Positions 52,675 through 62,107 are shown, numbered from the stretch's first letter. The stretch is DNA of 64,000 bases from Streptococcus cuniculi (GCF_001921845.1 NZ_MSJM01000007.1:1-64000), one strand, 5' to 3'. Translations and numbers: made by a program. Notes: generated by a model not told the origin, from the sequence alone.

Positions 52675-55452
52675 ATGGCAGGAAAGAATATTAAAGGGAT
52701 TACGATTGAAATCGAGGGGAATACGCAGCCGCTTCAAAAGGCTCTAAAAGCTGTTGATTCTTCCGCTTCAAAAGCTAGTCGCGAGATTAAAGATATTGAT
52801 AAATCTTTAAAATTTGATACAGGAAATGTCACTCTGTTAACGCAAAAGCAAGAGTTACTCGGGAAACAGGTTCAGACAACCAAAGAAAAACTCGAGATTT
52901 TAAAAGGTGCGCAGTCACAAGTTGAAGCGCAGTTTAAAAGTGGTGAGATTGGCGCTGAACAGTACCGAGCGTTTCAACGTGAGGTCGTACAGACTGAAAA
53001 TGTCTTAAAAGGCTACGAGAGGAAACTTGAGAATGTTAATCAGGTTTTAGCTACAAACGGACAAGCTACCGAAAATAACATTAGTCAAATCAATGACTTG
53101 CAGCATGAACAAAGCCAACTAGCTTCTGAAATGAGCAAAGTCACTAGCTCTTTTGAATTGCAAGAAAGTGCACTAGATTCAAATGCTAGCGAAGCTGAAC
53201 GGAATGCCCTTGCACAGAAAAAAATAGGCGCTCAATCTGAGATTGTAGGAAAACAAATCTCTAATCTTGAAAAACAGCTTGAGTTGACAAAAAAAGAGTA
53301 TGGGGAGAACTCTACAGAAGCTAACAAAATGGAAGCTGAGTTAAACCAGGCAAAGATAACATTGAATCATCTCAACGATGAGCTGAACGAGACGAAGGCG
53401 TCAGCCGACAACGCTCAAGATGGTTTAGGTACAGTAACAAAAGTTGCGAAAGCTGAAGCCCTACAACAAGTAAGCGAGAAGCTGAGTGCTATCTCGGACA
53501 AGTTGATTGATGTCGGCACCGACTCCCTCGAGGCAGCCGCTCAAGTTCAGGCAAGCAATGCACAGTTTAGTACGGTATTTGGCGATATGGAGGCACAAGC
53601 TAGAGAAGCTCTGAATGCAATCGGTGACGATATGGACATAGTCCCTGAGCGCTTGCAAGGTTCCTTTACTCAAATGGCTTCCTTCGCTAAAACCTCTGGA
53701 TTAGACACATCAGACGCTTTAGATTTGACTAGCCGTGCAACAAGGGCAGCTGCCGATAGCGCCGCCTTTTATGATAAGTCGATTGAAAGCGTAACCGAAA
53801 ATCTTCAATCATTCCTAAAAGGAAACTACGCAAACGATGCGGCCTTGGGGATTTCTGCAACTGAGACCACAAGAAATGCAGCTGCTAATAAATTGTATGG
53901 GAAATCGTTCAATGAGTTGAGCGAGGCGCAGAAACAGTTGACGTTGCTTCAAATGGTTGAAGATGGTAACAAACTTTCGGGAGCATTAGGTCAGGCAGCT
54001 AGAGAATCAGATGGGCTCGAAAATGTCATGGGAAACCTGAAACAATCTGGTACGAATGCTTTAGCTGCTATCGGTGAGCCGATTCTTGAGATGTTAATTC
54101 CAGTCTTTCAAGAGCTAGCTTCTGTTGTCAAAAAAGTTACAGAATGGTTCAAAAACTTATCGCCAAGCGTAAAACGAATCATAGCTATTGTAGGTATGTT
54201 TGTCGTTGTACTAGGAACGCTGCTGCCCATCATACTATCGATAGTTGCGGGGGTTCAATTCTTTATGGCAGGAATCGCTGGACTATCTGTTTCTTTTCTG
54301 CCCTTGATAGGAATCATAGCTGGAGTAATTGCAGCTATCGTCTTGTTTATCGTAGGTATCAAGAAACTGTGGGAAAAGAACGCAGCATTTAGAGAAAGTG
54401 TCTTGAATGTTTGGAATGCAGTTCAGACGATAATTGTATCGGTTGTTCAGAAAGTATCTAGTTTTGTGATGAGTCTTTGGGGGGCGTTGACGAACTGGTG
54501 GACTCAAAATCAGGAGTTGATTCGTAGTTCTGCGGAGAAGGTTTGGGGTGCGATTCAGACAGTGGTTCAAACGGTCATGAGTGTACTGGGGCCCTTCTTG
54601 CAAGGTGCTTGGCAGAATATCCAAGTTGCCATCTCTACGATTTGGGATTTAATCAAGAACAATGTGCAGACTGTAATGACAGTTGTTTTGAATATTATCA
54701 AGGCGGTAATGCAGATTATTAAAGGCGACTGGTCGGGCGCTTGGCAAAGTATCAAGAATGCTTTTGCTGCGATTTGGAATGGGATGAAGAATACTCTTTC
54801 GATTATTCTACAGGCGATTTCACGGATTATCTCAAACACTTGGAATGGTGTGAAAGGGATTATAAGTGGTGCGCTTAGTTCAATTAGTGGAGCTGTATCT
54901 TCTGTTTGGAATCGAATTGCAGGAACGATTCGTGGTGTGATGAGTGGTATTTCTGGAACTGTTTCAGGAGTTTGGAACGGAATCCACAATACTATCTCAA
55001 ATGCCATTAACAGCGCAAAAAATGCGGTTTCAAGTGCGATTGGAGCAATTAAGGGGTTCATGAACTTTAGTTGGAGTATTCCACGTCCTAAACTACCGCG
55101 CTTTAACATAAGCGGGGGTGAAGCGCCGTGGGGATTCATGGGTAAAGGTTCGTTGCCAAGGATTGATATTTCGTGGTTCGCAAAAGGCGGTATCATGACC
55201 AAGCCGACGCTGTTTGGGTTCAACGGGAACCGCGCCATGGTCGGTGGCGAGGCTGGCGCAGAAGCAATCTTGCCTCTGAATGAGAAGACCTTGGGTGCTA
55301 TTGGACGAGCGCAGGCAGAAGCGGCAGGTAACGCAGGAAATACCTTCAACTTTAACATTACAGTGAATGGCAATGTGGATAATCCAGACGAGCTGGTTGA
55401 GAAGCTAGCTCGTCAGATTGAGCAGTTCATGGTTCGGGAGGCAATGGTATGA
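52675..55452 (+). CDS. Tape measure protein
   Basis: 925 aa. N-terminal coiled coils (about 10-270), hydrophobic segments (about 505-570), tryptophan-spaced repeats (AWQSIKNAFAAIWNGMKN) and a C-terminal Gly-rich end. Sets tail length and may form the DNA channel. ATG 52675 follows GGAGGAG. Its size predicts a tail of roughly 130-140 nm at 0.15 nm per residue (estimate). Confidence 0.93.
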   Translation: MAGKNIKGITIEIEGNTQPLQKALKAVDSSASKASREIKDIDKSLKFDTGNVTLLTQKQELLGKQVQTTKEKLEILKGAQSQVEAQFKSGEIGAEQYRAFQREVVQTENVLKGYERKLENVNQVLATNGQATENNISQINDLQHEQSQLASEMSKVTSSFELQESALDSNASEAERNALAQKKIGAQSEIVGKQISNLEKQLELTKKEYGENSTEANKMEAELNQAKITLNHLNDELNETKASADNAQDGLGTVTKVAKAEALQQVSEKLSAISDKLIDVGTDSLEAAAQVQASNAQFSTVFGDMEAQAREALNAIGDDMDIVPERLQGSFTQMASFAKTSGLDTSDALDLTSRATRAAADSAAFYDKSIESVTENLQSFLKGNYANDAALGISATETTRNAAANKLYGKSFNELSEAQKQLTLLQMVEDGNKLSGALGQAARESDGLENVMGNLKQSGTNALAAIGEPILEMLIPVFQELASVVKKVTEWFKNLSPSVKRIIAIVGMFVVVLGTLLPIILSIVAGVQFFMAGIAGLSVSFLPLIGIIAGVIAAIVLFIVGIKKLWEKNAAFRESVLNVWNAVQTIIVSVVQKVSSFVMSLWGALTNWWTQNQELIRSSAEKVWGAIQTVVQTVMSVLGPFLQGAWQNIQVAISTIWDLIKNNVQTVMTVVLNIIKAVMQIIKGDWSGAWQSIKNAFAAIWNGMKNTLSIILQAISRIISNTWNGVKGIISGALSSISGAVSSVWNRIAGTIRGVMSGISGTVSGVWNGIHNTISNAINSAKNAVSSAIGAIKGFMNFSWSIPRPKLPRFNISGGEAPWGFMGKGSLPRIDISWFAKGGIMTKPTLFGFNGNRAMVGGEAGAEAILPLNEKTLGAIGRAQAEAAGNAGNTFNFNITVNGNVDNPDELVEKLARQIEQFMVREAMV

Positions 55453-56357
55453 TTCGATTGTTAAAACTCATCAATTCAAAGGGCCAGGTAATGGACCTGA
55501 TGGATAAAGCCCACTTTGGCTACAGGCCAGAGGGGCTTGGGATTGCCTTTTCAAATACCTACGAAGAAAACCAGTCAAACTACATCCCTATTGAACGCAA
55601 GCTCAATCAAGGAAAATTGAAACTTCAGATGTTGTTTGGGCTCCAAACGAGTGACAGTTACGAGCAATTCTTTGAGTTTGCTCGTTTTTTGAATGATCAA
55701 CCGTTGACCTTATCCTACACCGCCAAAGGGCTGGATACTTACTATCGCGATTGTCAAGTTGCAGAGTTGACCAAGTCTGAAATCGGGAGTTTTAATGCGC
55801 TGACAGAGGGCTTTACATTGGACTTTCTAACGCCTTGGTATCGTTGGGAGGAGGGGCGTAAAGTCCCGAATCAGCTGATTTCAGGCACAGGGAAGATTTA
55901 TCAAAATACCAATCTCGCAAACAACGAGGGACATCATAGCTATGATTTCATCTATCAGGACGATGTTGATAAGGAAAGTCAGTTCTTTGTGATTGAAAAC
56001 GATTCGCTGTATATGTCGCAAGGGGAATACTCACCGCTTGAAATCACCATTGAAGCGACACTAGGCGCTATTGAGAATCCGTCGTGGCAGATTCAGCGAG
56101 AGAATAAGATTTTACAAAATGATAGGTACCTGATCACGATTCCGCAAGGTGGTAAGTTAGTGGTTTCTAGTGACCCGCACAAGCCCAAAACGGTGCTTTA
56201 CGCACCAGACGGGACGCAAATCAATGTCTATCAAAGTCAAGATGTGACAACCTCAAACTTTGTCAAAGCGCCGATAGGCAAGTCTATCCTGCTGTTTAAC
56301 AATGTGATGGGTGCGGATGTGTCTTGTCGAATTAGAAAGGAGTGGGTACTCATTTAA
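55449..56357 (+). CDS. Distal tail protein (Dit)
   Basis: 302 aa. Overlaps the tape measure gene by ATGA. N-terminal ring domain pattern (SKGQVMDLMDKAHFGYRPEGLGIAFSN) and beta-rich C-terminal domain fit Dit of siphoviruses. Confidence 0.8.
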   Translation: MIRLLKLINSKGQVMDLMDKAHFGYRPEGLGIAFSNTYEENQSNYIPIERKLNQGKLKLQMLFGLQTSDSYEQFFEFARFLNDQPLTLSYTAKGLDTYYRDCQVAELTKSEIGSFNALTEGFTLDFLTPWYRWEEGRKVPNQLISGTGKIYQNTNLANNEGHHSYDFIYQDDVDKESQFFVIENDSLYMSQGEYSPLEITIEATLGAIENPSWQIQRENKILQNDRYLITIPQGGKLVVSSDPHKPKTVLYAPDGTQINVYQSQDVTTSNFVKAPIGKSILLFNNVMGADVSCRIRKEWVLI

Positions 56358-57481
56358 TGCGAACAGTAAACGTTACGATTTTAGACAGATTGACACTAGA
56401 GACAAAGCTCTCGAAACGGTGTGTGATTTGGGAAATCCGACACGACTATGTCGATAATAGTCAGACACATTTTGAGCTGAACGGTGATTTTGACATCAAA
56501 GAAGGCGACTTTATCCTCGCGAAATTTGAAAGTGGGGAGTTTTCGAGCTGGAATAATAAGGGGCGAATGATACCGCTATTTTTAGGAGTGATAGGTTCGT
56601 CCGAAGGTAAACAGGAGCGGACAGGGACAACAAAAATCAATGCGTACGATATTTTGAAGCTACTTGGTGATGTTGAATTTCCAGCTACTTACAAGAGCGG
56701 AAACAATGTACAGAGACACTTGAATGCGTTGATTCGTCTCTATCTTATGCAGTATTTAAACTCTCAACTACCACCTATCTCCATCGATGACAGTGGTGCG
56801 GGTATTCCACATCTCTACCAGCCTAGCGATCCACCGACCCCCACAAACCTAATGGAGTACGCTATTAACATCTTTAAGAAGTATGGTGTTTCATGGACTG
56901 TTAAGGAGTTGAGACGGCGTTCAGATGGCCGATTGTTGCTAGAGACACGCATTGAAAAGCCGAAAGGCCGTTTGCGATTTAAGAACAACGTTTCTCACTT
57001 TATGAACTGGTCTGTCTATGTGACCCCCGCAAACGAAGAGGGAAGCAATCACCTTTTGATTGTGGATAAGAAGACCAGAAACAGCGAACAGCCCATTATG
57101 CTCGCCCAATATTTTTTGGGTGATGACGGAACAATCTCTCAAGATAGAAGTGCGGTGCGTTCTCACAAGCTCTTTCAGACAAAGGTCCACGTCTATGATA
57201 CAGAGCAAGAGGACAAACCATCGTATGACGATGTGGCAAGAAGCGAGCTATCTGCCTCTAGCTATTCGCATGAAATCAGCTTTGATATTCCCTACGACAG
57301 TGACATCTGTCAGTTGTCTGATTTACGCTTAGGGATAGACTGTACTATCTACTACGACAAGCAACAGTATCCGTCTATTTTAACAGGGTATTCGTTATCG
57401 TCAAAGAGTGATTATATTTCATTGAAATTTGGAAATGTCCGCTCAACTTTAAAAAGTATCGTGAAAGGAAAGAAGAAATGA
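56357..57481 (+). CDS. Tail tip / Gp37-like tail protein
   Basis: 374 aa. Pattern similar to siphovirus Gp37-like/Tal N-terminal proteins (FELNGDFDIKEGDFILAKFES..). Starts within the previous stop (TAATG) and overlaps the next gene. No peptidase domain is seen. Confidence 0.68.
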   Translation: MRTVNVTILDRLTLETKLSKRCVIWEIRHDYVDNSQTHFELNGDFDIKEGDFILAKFESGEFSSWNNKGRMIPLFLGVIGSSEGKQERTGTTKINAYDILKLLGDVEFPATYKSGNNVQRHLNALIRLYLMQYLNSQLPPISIDDSGAGIPHLYQPSDPPTPTNLMEYAINIFKKYGVSWTVKELRRRSDGRLLLETRIEKPKGRLRFKNNVSHFMNWSVYVTPANEEGSNHLLIVDKKTRNSEQPIMLAQYFLGDDGTISQDRSAVRSHKLFQTKVHVYDTEQEDKPSYDDVARSELSASSYSHEISFDIPYDSDICQLSDLRLGIDCTIYYDKQQYPSILTGYSLSSKSDYISLKFGNVRSTLKSIVKGKKK

Positions 57482-58530
57482 CAATTACAGGTTATCAGTT
57501 TGATAAAGCAAAGGTGACTGCGCTACATGATTCCATCTTGTACCATTGGCTGGCCAATAAGCAAAATTTTATTCTGGACGGCATTGGCTCTGAAATGTCC
57601 GTAACGATCGACGGCTTGTCTGCCACGGTTGATACTGGCGCAGCGATTGTGTGCGGACGCATGATTGAAGTCACATCACAAGAAACCGTGGAAATCCCTG
57701 CGAACAGTCGGGGCTACCTTGTCCTCTACATTGACCTGTCCGCAGAGAATACCGCCACGGGAGTACCTGGGGAATCTAACTATGAGGTTCAAAATAATCA
57801 GATTTCAGTTCGTTTTGTGACAAACTTGACACAACAGGACCTATTCCAGGGCGGACTGATTTATACGTTCAACCTCGGAACGATTGAGACGAGCACATCT
57901 TCAGTCGTGCGTTTTGTGTCAAGTAATAGCGTGAAGAAACCTGCGCAGCTACATGAACTTACACAAAAGGACGGAGTGGTGTTATATGGATATGACACCG
58001 ACCTTAATGACCATACCACAACAGGGGTGCGCTGGATAAATCAAAGATGTAGAAATTCACCTTTCCCAAATAATTATGGTTTTGTCGAGACAATTCGCGT
58101 AGCGACAGGAATGTTACAGATTGCGACGAGCTGGCAGGGAGGTTGGAAGGTCTTTCGCCGTGCAGCTAACAGCTTTCCGGCGAACACAGTTTGGGATCCA
58201 TGGACTGATATTACGCCGATTGATCCAAGTAATGTCAATCTTATCAATACTGGATGGAAGTCAGCGGGCTTTAATGGTGTTCAGTATAAGCGTACAGGGG
58301 ATTTGATTGGCATTCGCTATGAGTTCACAGGGACAGGTGGAACGATTGATATCGGGACTATTCCTTCAAATTTGTGGAGACCGCCACAAGAGTATGTATT
58401 TTTAGTACAGCAATATGCGAACTCTGCGAGCGCTAATTCCCATTTAATCATCAAAGCAAATGGTGCTTTACGGGTGGCGGATAGTGTCAAAGGGGCTGTC
58501 TATAAAGGTCAAATATTGATTATGATGTAA
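57478..58530 (+). CDS. Baseplate / receptor-binding protein
   Basis: 350 aa. The N-terminal half resembles baseplate upper proteins (YQFDKAKVTALHDSILYHWLANKQNFIL). The C-terminal half (about 165-350) has repeat-like pyocin-knob features (WQGGWKVFRRAAN..VWDPWTDITP) likely to contact the cell surface. Confidence 0.75.
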   Translation: MTITGYQFDKAKVTALHDSILYHWLANKQNFILDGIGSEMSVTIDGLSATVDTGAAIVCGRMIEVTSQETVEIPANSRGYLVLYIDLSAENTATGVPGESNYEVQNNQISVRFVTNLTQQDLFQGGLIYTFNLGTIETSTSSVVRFVSSNSVKKPAQLHELTQKDGVVLYGYDTDLNDHTTTGVRWINQRCRNSPFPNNYGFVETIRVATGMLQIATSWQGGWKVFRRAANSFPANTVWDPWTDITPIDPSNVNLINTGWKSAGFNGVQYKRTGDLIGIRYEFTGTGGTIDIGTIPSNLWRPPQEYVFLVQQYANSASANSHLIIKANGALRVADSVKGAVYKGQILIMM

Positions 58531-58547
58531 TGAGAGGAGAGATGTGC

Positions 58548-58862
58548 ATGGGAAGTGTGTATTATATTAAAAAGTTTAAACGTGATTCAGAGATTGGTTG
58601 CGTTGCCCTTTCGAATCCAGAAAACGCGGTTTTTTTGGATTCAAAAAGCGGTCCGCATGAATTTCTGATGGAAGCAGATGCGGTCAAGGTCGCAGAATTC
58701 AAGAACTGGTATTCAGCTTTAAATAATCTGGATGTTAAGTACCGCGTTTTCGAACGTTCCGTCAGCGAGAAGGAGATTTCGCTCCCGGAGAAAGATTATC
58801 TCAGCGACCGCCCAGTCGTCACTATTGAAGACGAAGAACATGATACAGAAATCGAAAATTAG
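58548..58862 (+). CDS. Small phage structural-region protein
   Basis: 104 aa, acidic C-terminus (DEEHDTEIEN). ATG 58548 sits 7 nt after GGAGAG. Earlier in-frame ATGs (58530, 58542) have poorer spacing. Unknown, probably a tail accessory. Confidence 0.5.
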   Translation: MGSVYYIKKFKRDSEIGCVALSNPENAVFLDSKSGPHEFLMEADAVKVAEFKNWYSALNNLDVKYRVFERSVSEKEISLPEKDYLSDRPVVTIEDEEHDTEIEN

Positions 58863-58870
58863 GAGGGCGT

Positions 58871-59266
58871 ATGATTGAGTATTTTGAGAAAGTCTTTCCT
58901 CCATTGATCATGTACGGAATGCCTGCGTTTTTTGGTTACTTGGGCGTAAAAGCCCAGCACGTCAATAAAGAACAGGTCAATACAATCAAAACGGAACTAT
59001 CAGACATCAAGTCAAGTGTTGATGCGAATAATCAAAGTTTAGCAGATGTTAAACAAACTATCGCAAATCACAACGAAAGTCATCTTGTCACGATGTACGG
59101 ACGCTTGGAGGAGAAAATCAATACAGCTCTGAAAGCGGGCTATACATGTCCAAAAGATTTCGAGTTTATCAATCGGATGTACCAAAATTACAAATCGCTC
59201 GGTGGCAACGGCTATATTGACAAGCTCTATAGTCGTTACATTGAACTAGAAATAAAGGAGAAATAA
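58871..59266 (+). CDS. Phage protein with TM anchor and coiled coil
   Basis: 131 aa. N-terminal hydrophobic helix (PLIMYGMPAFFGYLGV) then a coiled coil. Commonly found immediately before the holin in streptococcal phages, and possibly part of the lysis cassette. Confidence 0.65.
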   Translation: MIEYFEKVFPPLIMYGMPAFFGYLGVKAQHVNKEQVNTIKTELSDIKSSVDANNQSLADVKQTIANHNESHLVTMYGRLEEKINTALKAGYTCPKDFEFINRMYQNYKSLGGNGYIDKLYSRYIELEIKEK

Positions 59267-59267
59267 C

Positions 59268-59474
59268 ATGAAATTAACAAATAAACAGTATGATATCGCG
59301 AAAAAAGTAGTTACGGTTGTTGTACCAGCAGGAATCACGTTGATCACTGGACTTGGTGCGCTGTATAAATTTGACACAACAGCTATTACAGGAACAATTG
59401 CTCTCTTTGCGACATTCGCAGGTACGGTTCTTGGTATCTCTAGCAAGAACTATCAGCAAGAAAATCAAGAGTAG
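59268..59474 (+). CDS. Holin (Dp-1-like)
   Basis: 68 aa. Two hydrophobic segments (about 12-32 and 38-56) with the motif VVVPAGITLITGLGALYKFD, matching pneumococcal Dp-1-type holins. Makes membrane lesions that let the lysin act. GGAGAAA RBS. Confidence 0.88.
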   Translation: MKLTNKQYDIAKKVVTVVVPAGITLITGLGALYKFDTTAITGTIALFATFAGTVLGISSKNYQQENQE

Positions 59475-59484
59475 GGGAGAGAGC

Positions 59485-59607
59485 ATGAGAGCGATAAAAC
59501 GCTTATTGTTAATGATGATGTTGTTGCCAACGGGCTATGTCGCTTTTTTGCTTAGCCCGTTTTTAGAATTATTTCATAAGGAGGAATCAGATGGCAATAA
59601 ATACTGA
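59485..59607 (+). CDS. Small lysis-cassette membrane protein
   Basis: 40 aa. Basic start MRAIKRLL, one TM helix, and overlap with the lysin start by 17 nt. GGGGAGAG RBS. May be a second small holin-like protein. Confidence 0.55.
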   Translation: MRAIKRLLLMMMLLPTGYVAFLLSPFLELFHKEESDGNKY

Positions 59608-60952
59608 TACAGCTATTTCTTGGTTTGAGGCTAGAAAGGGCAAAGTAAGTTACTCCATGGACTATCGTGATGGTCCGAATAGCTATGATTGCTCAAGTTC
59701 TGTCTACTATGCTTTGATGTCGGCAGGGGCTATTTCTGCTGGTTGGGCAGTTAACACTGAATATGAGCATGATTGGCTTATTAAGAATGGGTATAAACTC
59801 GTTGCGGAAAATCAGGACTGGAACTCTCAACGTGGTGATATTTTCATTTGGGGCAAACGTGGACAGAGTTCAGGTGCTGGAGGCCATACGGGTATCTTTA
59901 TAGACGCAGACAACATTATCCATTGTAATTGGGGCAAAAGAGGGATTAGCGTTGATAATTATGACACAGTAGCAGCAGCTAGCGGCTGGATGCATTGTTA
60001 TGTATATCGTCTAGGCGGTAGCAGTACAAATTCAACCAGCGGAAAAAGCCTCGATACCCTTGTGCAGGAAACTCTTGCAGGTAAGTACGGAAATGGAGAC
60101 GTCCGTAAAGCGGCTCTTGGCAATCAATATGAGGCTGTCATGGCAATTATTAATGGCAAGACTGCGACACCTAAAAAGACGATTGAGCAACTGGCTCAAG
60201 AAGTGATCCAGGGGAAACATGGCAACGGTGAAGACCGTAAAAAATCCCTCGGTTCTGATTATGATGCAGTGCAAAGGCGTGTAACTGAAATTTTACAAGG
60301 TTCTACACCGTCACCCGCTCCGAAACAGACAAAGGAAGCTGGCGACTTGTCCTTTAACGGAGCTATCTTAAAAAAAGCGGTACTGGATAAGATTTTAAAC
60401 AACTGCAAAAAGCACAACATCTTACCAAGCTACGCTCTAACTATCCTTCATTTTGAAGGCCTTTGGGGTACGTCAGCAGTTGGTCGAACAGACAACAACT
60501 GGGGCGGTATGACTATGACATCAAATGATGAACGGATTATTCGACCAAGTGAAATAACAGTCATCCGAGGTCTGGCTCGTCCATCTAATGAGGGTGGCTA
60601 CTATATGCACTATGCCTCTGTAGACGACTTTTTGACGGATTGGTTCTATCTCTTGCGAGCAGGAGGGTCTTATAAGGTATCAGGAGCTAAGACCTTTAGC
60701 GAGGCAGTCAAGGGTATGTTTAGAGTCGGTGGAGCAAAATATGACTATGCAGCAAGTGGATTCGATAATTATATTGTAGGTGCCTCTAGTCGCCTGAAAG
60801 CCATCGAATCCGAAAACGGTAGTTTGACTAAGTATGACCTCATACCTGACAGCCCAAATAATTTACAGCCTGACAAAATAGATGTCACGCTTGATGGCGT
60901 TGAAGTGTCTATAAATGGTGTAAAGTATACGTTGAATAAAAAGCCGGTATAA
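59591..60952 (+). CDS. Endolysin (Amidase_5 / CW_7 / glucosaminidase)
   Basis: 453 aa. N-terminal phage peptidoglycan hydrolase domain (about 1-145; YDCSSSVYYAL with the catalytic Cys, GGHTGIFID with His). Two Cpl-7-type CW_7 repeats (about 153-190 and 198-235; LAGKYGNGDVRKAALG, IQGKHGNGEDRKKSLG) bind the wall. The C-terminal GH73-like glucosaminidase domain is at about 255-405. This architecture is known from S. suis phage lysins. It has no signal peptide and depends on the holin. Confidence 0.92.
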   Translation: MAINTDTAISWFEARKGKVSYSMDYRDGPNSYDCSSSVYYALMSAGAISAGWAVNTEYEHDWLIKNGYKLVAENQDWNSQRGDIFIWGKRGQSSGAGGHTGIFIDADNIIHCNWGKRGISVDNYDTVAAASGWMHCYVYRLGGSSTNSTSGKSLDTLVQETLAGKYGNGDVRKAALGNQYEAVMAIINGKTATPKKTIEQLAQEVIQGKHGNGEDRKKSLGSDYDAVQRRVTEILQGSTPSPAPKQTKEAGDLSFNGAILKKAVLDKILNNCKKHNILPSYALTILHFEGLWGTSAVGRTDNNWGGMTMTSNDERIIRPSEITVIRGLARPSNEGGYYMHYASVDDFLTDWFYLLRAGGSYKVSGAKTFSEAVKGMFRVGGAKYDYAASGFDNYIVGASSRLKAIESENGSLTKYDLIPDSPNNLQPDKIDVTLDGVEVSINGVKYTLNKKPV

Positions 60953-60961
60953 AGCAAGCAA

Positions 60962-60990
60962 CCCCGCTCAATCGAGCGGGGATTTTTTTG
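60962..60990 (+). terminator. Terminator after the lysin gene
   Basis: Perfect CCCCGCTC / GAGCGGGG stem with AATC loop and a T7 run. It closes the late operon and insulates the downstream block. Confidence 0.93.
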
Positions 60991-61019
60991 TTGTCTAAAA
61001 AATTTTAAAAAATATTTGC

Positions 61020-61100
61020 AAAAACGCTTGACATCGTATGACAAATGGCATATAATAGTCTTGTAAGATAAATAAAACAAAAAAAGGAGACATCAAAATG
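61020..61100 (+). promoter_or_regulatory. Promoter cassette copy 1 (81 bp)
   Basis: TTGACA (61028-61033), 17-nt spacer and TATAAT (61051-61056) form an ideal sigma-A promoter. The spacer and -10 hold the inverted half-sites TATG-N8-CATA, a possible operator. The cassette includes leader and RBS (AAAGGAGA) up to the ATG. It matches copy 2 at 80 of 81 positions. Confidence 0.88.
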
Positions 61101-61457
61101 CAATTCGTTGTTACTAACAAATCAGAGTTGTTTAAATTCGCTTGGAAAATCTTTAAAGCAAATAAAGACATTGCATTCTCAGAGTGTTTGCAAAACGCTT
61201 GGTTTCAATATAAACGCTACTTGAATCGCGAGGCTATCAAAGCTGCTCAACAACGCAAATTAGCTAAATTTATTGCAGACACTGAAAACGAAGAAGTGAA
61301 GGCTTGGAACTGGGCCGAGAAAAAGTTGGGCGTTGCATTAAACTTGACTGATGCAGAAAAAGAACGTAACGTTCGAAATATGTATAAAGAAATGTGGAAC
61401 GCGAATGTTTGGGCAACTGCTATCAAAGCTGTCAAACTTCACATGGAAATTGGATAA
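61098..61457 (+). CDS. Right-end phage protein, unknown (moron)
   Basis: 119 aa, basic and helical. Contains FSECLQNAWFQYKR, a pattern (F-S-x-C-L-x-x-A-W) I associate with many small phage and ICE proteins of unknown role, and a second Trp-rich half (VKAWNWAEKKLG). Driven by cassette copy 1, insulated from the late operon, so likely expressed in the lysogen. Confidence 0.75.
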   Translation: MQFVVTNKSELFKFAWKIFKANKDIAFSECLQNAWFQYKRYLNREAIKAAQQRKLAKFIADTENEEVKAWNWAEKKLGVALNLTDAEKERNVRNMYKEMWNANVWATAIKAVKLHMEIG

Positions 61458-61458
61458 T

Positions 61459-61493
61459 ACAATAAAAAAGAGCCAGAAAAATTCCAGCTCTCG
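61459..61493 (-). terminator. Hairpin after the 119-aa gene
   Basis: AGAGC / GCTCT arms with an A-run on the left, so the T-run falls on the minus strand (CTTTTTTATTG). In the plus direction the tail is not T-rich, so function as a plus-strand terminator is doubtful. Confidence 0.35.
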
Positions 61494-61506
61494 ATTGTAA
61501 GATAAA

Positions 61507-61529
61507 TGCGCAGAAAAGATAACTGCACA
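61507..61529 (+). promoter_or_regulatory. Inverted repeat ahead of the HTH gene
   Basis: TGCGCAG-N9-CTGCACA (one mismatch) lies 28 nt before the HTH gene. TTGTAAGATAAAT (61495-61507) just before it also occurs in both promoter cassettes after the -10. Confidence 0.5.
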
Positions 61530-61557
61530 TGTATAGTATATCAAAAGAAAGGCAAAA

Positions 61558-61758
61558 ATGAAAGTAGACACAGAGAAAATAGAAAAGTTATTAGAGAGTG
61601 AGACTCAATATCGAATTTCTAAAGAGACTGAAATTTCACAATCAACTATTTCAAGGCTTCAAAGTGGAGAAAGGAAAATCGAAAATCTGACAATAGCTGT
61701 CGGGGCTAAGTTGACGGCTTATGCAGAGAAATTAGAAAAAATCGCAAAAAGTTCGTAA
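61558..61758 (+). CDS. Tiny HTH DNA-binding protein between the two cassettes
   Basis: 66 aa with a helix-turn-helix (YRISKETEISQSTISRLQSGERKIENLTI, about 17-45). AGAAAGG RBS. Copy 2 of the promoter begins at its stop codon. Placement between duplicated promoters suggests it regulates them, as Aca proteins do in anti-CRISPR loci. That role is inference. Confidence 0.75.
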   Translation: MKVDTEKIEKLLESETQYRISKETEISQSTISRLQSGERKIENLTIAVGAKLTAYAEKLEKIAKSS

Positions 61759-61837
61759 AAACGCTTGACATTGTATGACAAATGGCATATAATAGTCTTG
61801 TAAGATAAATAAAACAAAAAAAGGAGACATCAAAATG
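61757..61837 (+). promoter_or_regulatory. Promoter cassette copy 2 (81 bp)
   Basis: TTGACA (61765-61770), 17-nt spacer and TATAAT (61788-61793). Identical to copy 1 except C to T at 61772, right through to the ATG of the next gene. The match shows recent duplication or strong selection. Confidence 0.88.
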
Positions 61838-62077
61838 AAAACAATTAAATTTAATGATGAAGTGGTTGTGGTTCCTGCGGATGTAATTATCATGTATATG
61901 AAATACCGCAAATTCACTCGAGAACTCGAAGCAGGTTATAGCGAGGGTATTCACGAAGTGCAAGAACAAGCTGCGATGAACATCATGAATTGGGCGTATA
62001 GCAATCCGAAATTAAAAGAAGCTATTTTGCCGGACCTTGTTCCTGAATTTGAAAAAGTTGTGAATAGTTTGATTTAA
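61835..62077 (+). CDS. Right-end phage protein, unknown (moron)
   Basis: 80 aa, mostly helical, acidic (FNDEVVVVPADVIIMYMKYRKF..). Same leader and RBS as the 119-aa gene but no clear sequence similarity in the protein. First of a two-gene unit with the next ORF. Confidence 0.7.
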   Translation: MKTIKFNDEVVVVPADVIIMYMKYRKFTRELEAGYSEGIHEVQEQAAMNIMNWAYSNPKLKEAILPDLVPEFEKVVNSLI

Positions 62078-62107
62078 CATAGTTAGAAAAACGAAAGAAG
62101 TCTTAAA

